A stretch of 64,000 nucleotides of DNA, taken from assembly GCF_017991995.1 (NCBI RefSeq), contig NZ_JAGOPN010000019.1:62001-126000 (forward strand), in the 5' to 3' direction. Source of the DNA: Pseudacidovorax sp. (GTDB lineage Bacteria; Pseudomonadota; Gammaproteobacteria; Burkholderiales; Burkholderiaceae_C). Of this stretch, positions 61,562-64,000 are shown one piece after another. Position numbers and translations under genes: made by a program. A model generated the notes under the pieces. That model was not told the origin of the DNA. It saw nothing but the letters and a program-made list of their open reading frames with translations, and did not search any database. Numbering within the stretch: position 1 is the stretch's first letter; the number at the start of each line of letters is the position of its first letter.

Positions 61562-62569
61562 TCAGGCGGCGAACTCTTCCGTATCCACTTCCTGCGTCGC
61601 CTGGGCCGGGTAGCGCGGACCGCTCACGGTGCGCTGGTTGATGAGATCGCCGGCGCGGGCGATCACGTCGACCGGCAGTTGGAGGTCGGCGGCGGCCAGG
61701 TCCTCCTGCAGATGGTCCACGCTGGTGGTGCCCGGGATCGGGATGATGTCCTCGCCCTGCGCCAGCAGCCAGGCCAGTGACAGTTGGGCGGACGTGCAGC
61801 CGGCCTCCTGGGCCAGCGCCTCGAAGGCGGGCAGCAGCGACAGGTTGCGCGGGTAGTGCTCGGCCGAGAAGCGCGGCATGGGCCGGCGGATGTCCTTGGC
61901 GTCCAGCGCGGCCACGTCGGTGAGGCGGCCGGTGAGGTAGGCGCGGGCCAGCGGGCTGAAGGCCACGAAGGCGGTGCCCAGCTCGCGGCAGGCGGCCAGC
62001 ACGGCGATCTCGGGGTTGCGCGTCCAGAGCGAATATTCGGTCTGCACGGCAGCGATGGGATGCACGGCCGCCGCCTTGCGCAGCGTGCCGGCCGAGACCT
62101 CCGACAGGCCCAGCGCGCGCACCTTGCCCTCTTCGATCAGGCGCGACATCTCGCCCACCGAATCCTCGATGGGCACCTTCTTGTCCCAGCGGTGCAGGTA
62201 GTAGAGGTCGATGACGTCGGTGCCCAGGCGGCGCAGGCTGTCCTCGCAGTTGCGGCGCAGCGTGGCGGGGCGGCCGTCGATCACGCGGCGCATCACGCCG
62301 TCCTCGCCCTTGACGCCGGCCATGCCGCCCTTGCTGCACAGCGTGAACTGGTGGCGGTGTTTCTTGAGCACACGGCCCACCAGTTCCTCGTTGGCGCCGA
62401 AGCCGTAGAGCGCCGCCGTGTCGAACAGCGTCACGCCGGCATCCAGCGCAGCGAGCAGCACGCGCTCGCCCTGCTCGGGCGAGGGCGGCACGCCATAGGC
62501 GTGGCTCAGGTTCATGCAGCCCAGGCCGATGGCCGAGACCTCAAAGTTCGCGATACGTCGTGTTTGCAT
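61562..62569 (-). CDS. aldo/keto reductase
   Basis: 335 residues, full TIM-barrel AKR. The catalytic residues are seen in LFDTAALYGFGANEELVG (Asp, Tyr), VIDLYYLHRWD (His) and the lysine in FTLCSKGG; the NADP-binding end has IPIPGTTSVDHLQEDL. It resembles YakC/AKR13-type enzymes that reduce aldehydes or methylglyoxal-like compounds. The start is the ATG at 62569; its first 29 bases overlap the preceding gene. Confidence 0.94.
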   Translation of the reverse strand: MQTRRIANFEVSAIGLGCMNLSHAYGVPPSPEQGERVLLAALDAGVTLFDTAALYGFGANEELVGRVLKKHRHQFTLCSKGGMAGVKGEDGVMRRVIDGRPATLRRNCEDSLRRLGTDVIDLYYLHRWDKKVPIEDSVGEMSRLIEEGKVRALGLSEVSAGTLRKAAAVHPIAAVQTEYSLWTRNPEIAVLAACRELGTAFVAFSPLARAYLTGRLTDVAALDAKDIRRPMPRFSAEHYPRNLSLLPAFEALAQEAGCTSAQLSLAWLLAQGEDIIPIPGTTSVDHLQEDLAAADLQLPVDVIARAGDLINQRTVSGPRYPAQATQEVDTEEFAA

Positions 62570-63116
62570 GGGCAGAGCTTAGTCGGGGTTGGAAGGTTGA
62601 AAGGGGCGCGCGGACTCTTTGCCAGGCCAGGTGCTGCCAGGCCGGCGTGCCGTAGCCTGCCACCAGATCATGGCCGATGGCCCGCCAGGCGGGGTCGGTC
62701 GCGTCGAGGCCCAGGGCTTCGATGAAGGGTGCCTGCACGATGAAGCACTGGCGGCGGTAGGGGAGCAGGAAGCCGCCGGGCTGCGTTGCGAGTGCCGGCG
62801 CTGCCTCGTCATGGCGGGCGAACCAGAGGTGCAGCAGCAGGCCCGTCCGCGGTGCGTGCCAGAAGTCACCCATGTCATCGCCCGGCGCGGCGAGGCCGCC
62901 CAGCACGCGGCGGGCATGGTCCCAGTGCAGGAAGCCGAGTTCGCGCGCTGCGGTCTGCAAATGGTCGCCCAGGGTGCGGTCATCGCTGCGGCCATCGCGG
63001 CGCGCCCCATTCAGGCGCACGCGGGCACGCACCTTGAGTTCCTCCGCCGGGACCTTGGCGCTTCCTGTCGGGACGTCGTCGGGGGCATGCTTGTGCCCGG
63101 GGGGCTGCTGGCTCAT
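62541..63116 (-). CDS. hypothetical protein in MarR/GIY-YIG operon
   Basis: 191 residues from the ATG at 63116, which overlaps the MarR stop (ATGA). The N-terminal 30 residues are polar and probably disordered. The rest includes VRARVRLNGARRDGRSDDRT, ARELGFLHWDHARRVLGGLA, DFWHAPRTGLLLHLWFARHD and FIVQAPFIEALGLD. No family is recognised, but the conserved-looking tryptophan and histidine positions suggest a real folded domain. Earlier in-frame starts lie inside the MarR gene and are rejected. Confidence 0.7.
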   Translation of the reverse strand: MSQQPPGHKHAPDDVPTGSAKVPAEELKVRARVRLNGARRDGRSDDRTLGDHLQTAARELGFLHWDHARRVLGGLAAPGDDMGDFWHAPRTGLLLHLWFARHDEAAPALATQPGGFLLPYRRQCFIVQAPFIEALGLDATDPAWRAIGHDLVAGYGTPAWQHLAWQRVRAPLSTFQPRLSSAHANTTYREL

Positions 63117-63571
63117 GGCGCTGGCGCCGCGGACGGTGTCGGGATGACGGCACCGCTTGCCACGGCATCGAGCTGCGACTGCAGAGCGTCCGGGCCGCAC
63201 GGGTCCAGACCGACGCCGGCCCACGCTTTGGCGCACACCGCTCCCACGGTCTGCGCGGCTTCGGCATGCAGTTGCCGGCCGGCGGGCCGCAGCAGCACGG
63301 CACCGGCATCGCGTGCCACGAGGCCGGTCTTTTCCAGTGGCATCAGTTGCCGGACGAGCGCCGAGGGTGCGAGGTGCAGGGCCTGCGCGAGCCGCAGCGT
63401 GGGCAGACCTCCGTGCGACGCCCGTGCCAGTGCATCGAGCAGCAGGAAGTCCGACGCGTCGAGGCCATGCCACACGCCCAGGCGCTCATCCAGGCGCTGC
63501 TGTTGGCGTGCATGGGCCCGGGCCAGCGCGAGGCCGAGACGCATGGCCTGGGCGTCGGTCAGCCGGATCAT
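63113..63571 (-). CDS. MarR-like winged-helix regulator
   Basis: 152 residues from the ATG at 63571. The winged helix includes LDASDFLLLDALARASHGGL, LRLAQALHLAPSALVRQLMP and the wing LEKTGLVARDAGAVLLRPAG, matching MarR regulators. It overlaps both neighbours by 4 bp, so it is part of a three- or four-gene operon and may control it. Confidence 0.85.
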   Translation of the reverse strand: MIRLTDAQAMRLGLALARAHARQQQRLDERLGVWHGLDASDFLLLDALARASHGGLPTLRLAQALHLAPSALVRQLMPLEKTGLVARDAGAVLLRPAGRQLHAEAAQTVGAVCAKAWAGVGLDPCGPDALQSQLDAVASGAVIPTPSAAPAP

Positions 63572-63948
63572 GCGCTGCCTCCTTGACGTGCACCGCCCTC
63601 GGCCGCGGGTGAAAGCAACTCGGCCTCCCACAGCGCCAGCAGCGTCGCCAGCTCGGCGTCGTAGTCGAAGTCGGGATCGTCGCGTTCCTTCACCCGGTCG
63701 ACGACTTCAAAGCGGAAGGCCTCGGCGCCGTGCGTGTTCCAGGCCGATTGCAGGACCCGGTCGCGGTGGGCGCCGCGCATCAGTTCGAAGCGCAGGCGGT
63801 TGAAGATGCCGTCCAGATGGCGGCTGCTGCCCACGCGCAGCAGCCCGGCGGCGTCGCAGCGCAGGGCATAGATGCCCATGGCGGGAAAGGCCTGCTTGTA
63901 CTGGCGCGTCAGTTCGCGACGGGCCTGCAGGGAAAGGGAAGGGGTCAT
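63568..63948 (-). CDS. GIY-YIG nuclease family protein
   Basis: 126 residues. MGIYALRCDAAGLLRVGSS is the GIY...YIG-like core (the second motif reads RVG), followed by HLDGIFNRLRFELMRGAHRD and AWNTHGAEAFRFEVVDRV, typical of small stand-alone GIY-YIG proteins. Those often act on DNA or are of unknown function. A catalytic glutamate candidate lies in the RFEVVD segment. Confidence 0.85.
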   Translation of the reverse strand: MTPSLSLQARRELTRQYKQAFPAMGIYALRCDAAGLLRVGSSRHLDGIFNRLRFELMRGAHRDRVLQSAWNTHGAEAFRFEVVDRVKERDDPDFDYDAELATLLALWEAELLSPAAEGGARQGGSA

Positions 63949-64000
63949 GGCAGTGCTCCAGGTCCTCGACGCCGAGCCGGTCCCGCATGGGGCTCGAACG
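63945..64000 (-). CDS. possible 3' end of an upstream gene (partial)
   Basis: A minus-strand frame open from the window edge ends with a TGA at 63945-63947 that overlaps the ATG of the GIY-YIG gene, as seen for the other genes here. Only 17 codons are visible, ending ...RRGPGALP, so identity cannot be given. Confidence 0.3.
   Translation of the reverse strand, partial: FEPHAGPARRRGPGALP

Noticed and set aside
63960-64000. A T-arm-like sequence (GTTCGAGCCCC) on the minus strand at the window edge
   Set aside because: It could be the 3' part of a tRNA, but no CCA follows at the right distance and the 5' part is outside the window. A stop-start overlap in the same place is better explained by a coding gene.

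Overview
The window is GC-rich, densely coding DNA from a betaproteobacterium, most likely Burkholderiales/Comamonadaceae. The signs are a Bug-type (tripartite tricarboxylate) binding protein, short-chain PHA depolymerase and PPK2 genes, a urtABCDE cluster, a trpS/yciO/PHP-phosphatase neighbourhood, and GC-rich mosaic hairpin repeats between genes. This placement is inferred from gene content; no rRNA gene is present to confirm it.

Layout. (1) 0.1-12.4 kb: a LysR regulator faces an eleven-gene catabolic operon. From the second acyl-CoA dehydrogenase onward the genes are joined by ATGA/GTGA stop-start overlaps. It encodes a luciferase-like flavin monooxygenase, a flavin reductase fused to an FCD-like domain, two acyl-CoA dehydrogenase-type subunits, a crotonase, an ADP-forming acyl-CoA synthetase, two SDRs (one a tandem), a VOC protein, an NTF2-like protein and a Bug binding protein. 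The substrate is unknown. (2) 12.5-16.5 kb: an accessory patch. An AT-rich pair (a DUF6402-like protein and a membrane protein) is followed by a frameshifted Mrr-type restriction nuclease and a ParE/Phd-type toxin-antitoxin pair.

(3) 16.6-42.1 kb: a large signal-transduction block. An RsbR-RsbS-RsbT-RsbX stressosome module feeds into a histidine kinase and a hybrid kinase. Next come a REC-winged helix-HD-GYP protein, a three-PAS SpoIIE phosphatase, a STAS protein, an Hpt protein, a response regulator and a kinase with a degenerate receiver. A chemosensory operon follows: PAS-MCP, cheY, a CheC/CheX-like gene, a CheZ-like gene, MCP, cheY, cheA, cheW, cheR, cheD, cheB. The block ends with a membrane histidine kinase behind a structured, terminator-containing leader.

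(4) 42.1-47.1 kb: a TonB-dependent receptor, FecR anti-sigma factor and FecI sigma factor under a Fur-type palindrome, then a LuxR-type response regulator that may be the separated partner of the kinase at 40.6 kb. (5) 47.1-55.5 kb: housekeeping genes (TrpRS with a DUF1508-like tail, M50 protease, YciO, EamA permease, PHP phosphatase, ZntB-like transporter, PPK2, PHA depolymerase). (6) 55.6-61.6 kb: the urea ABC transporter urtABCDE, with a cluster of hairpins and an attenuator-like structure between urtA and urtB. (7) 61.6-64 kb: an aldo/keto reductase and a small MarR/GIY-YIG operon that runs off the window. I found no tRNA, rRNA, CRISPR array, insertion sequence or replication origin.
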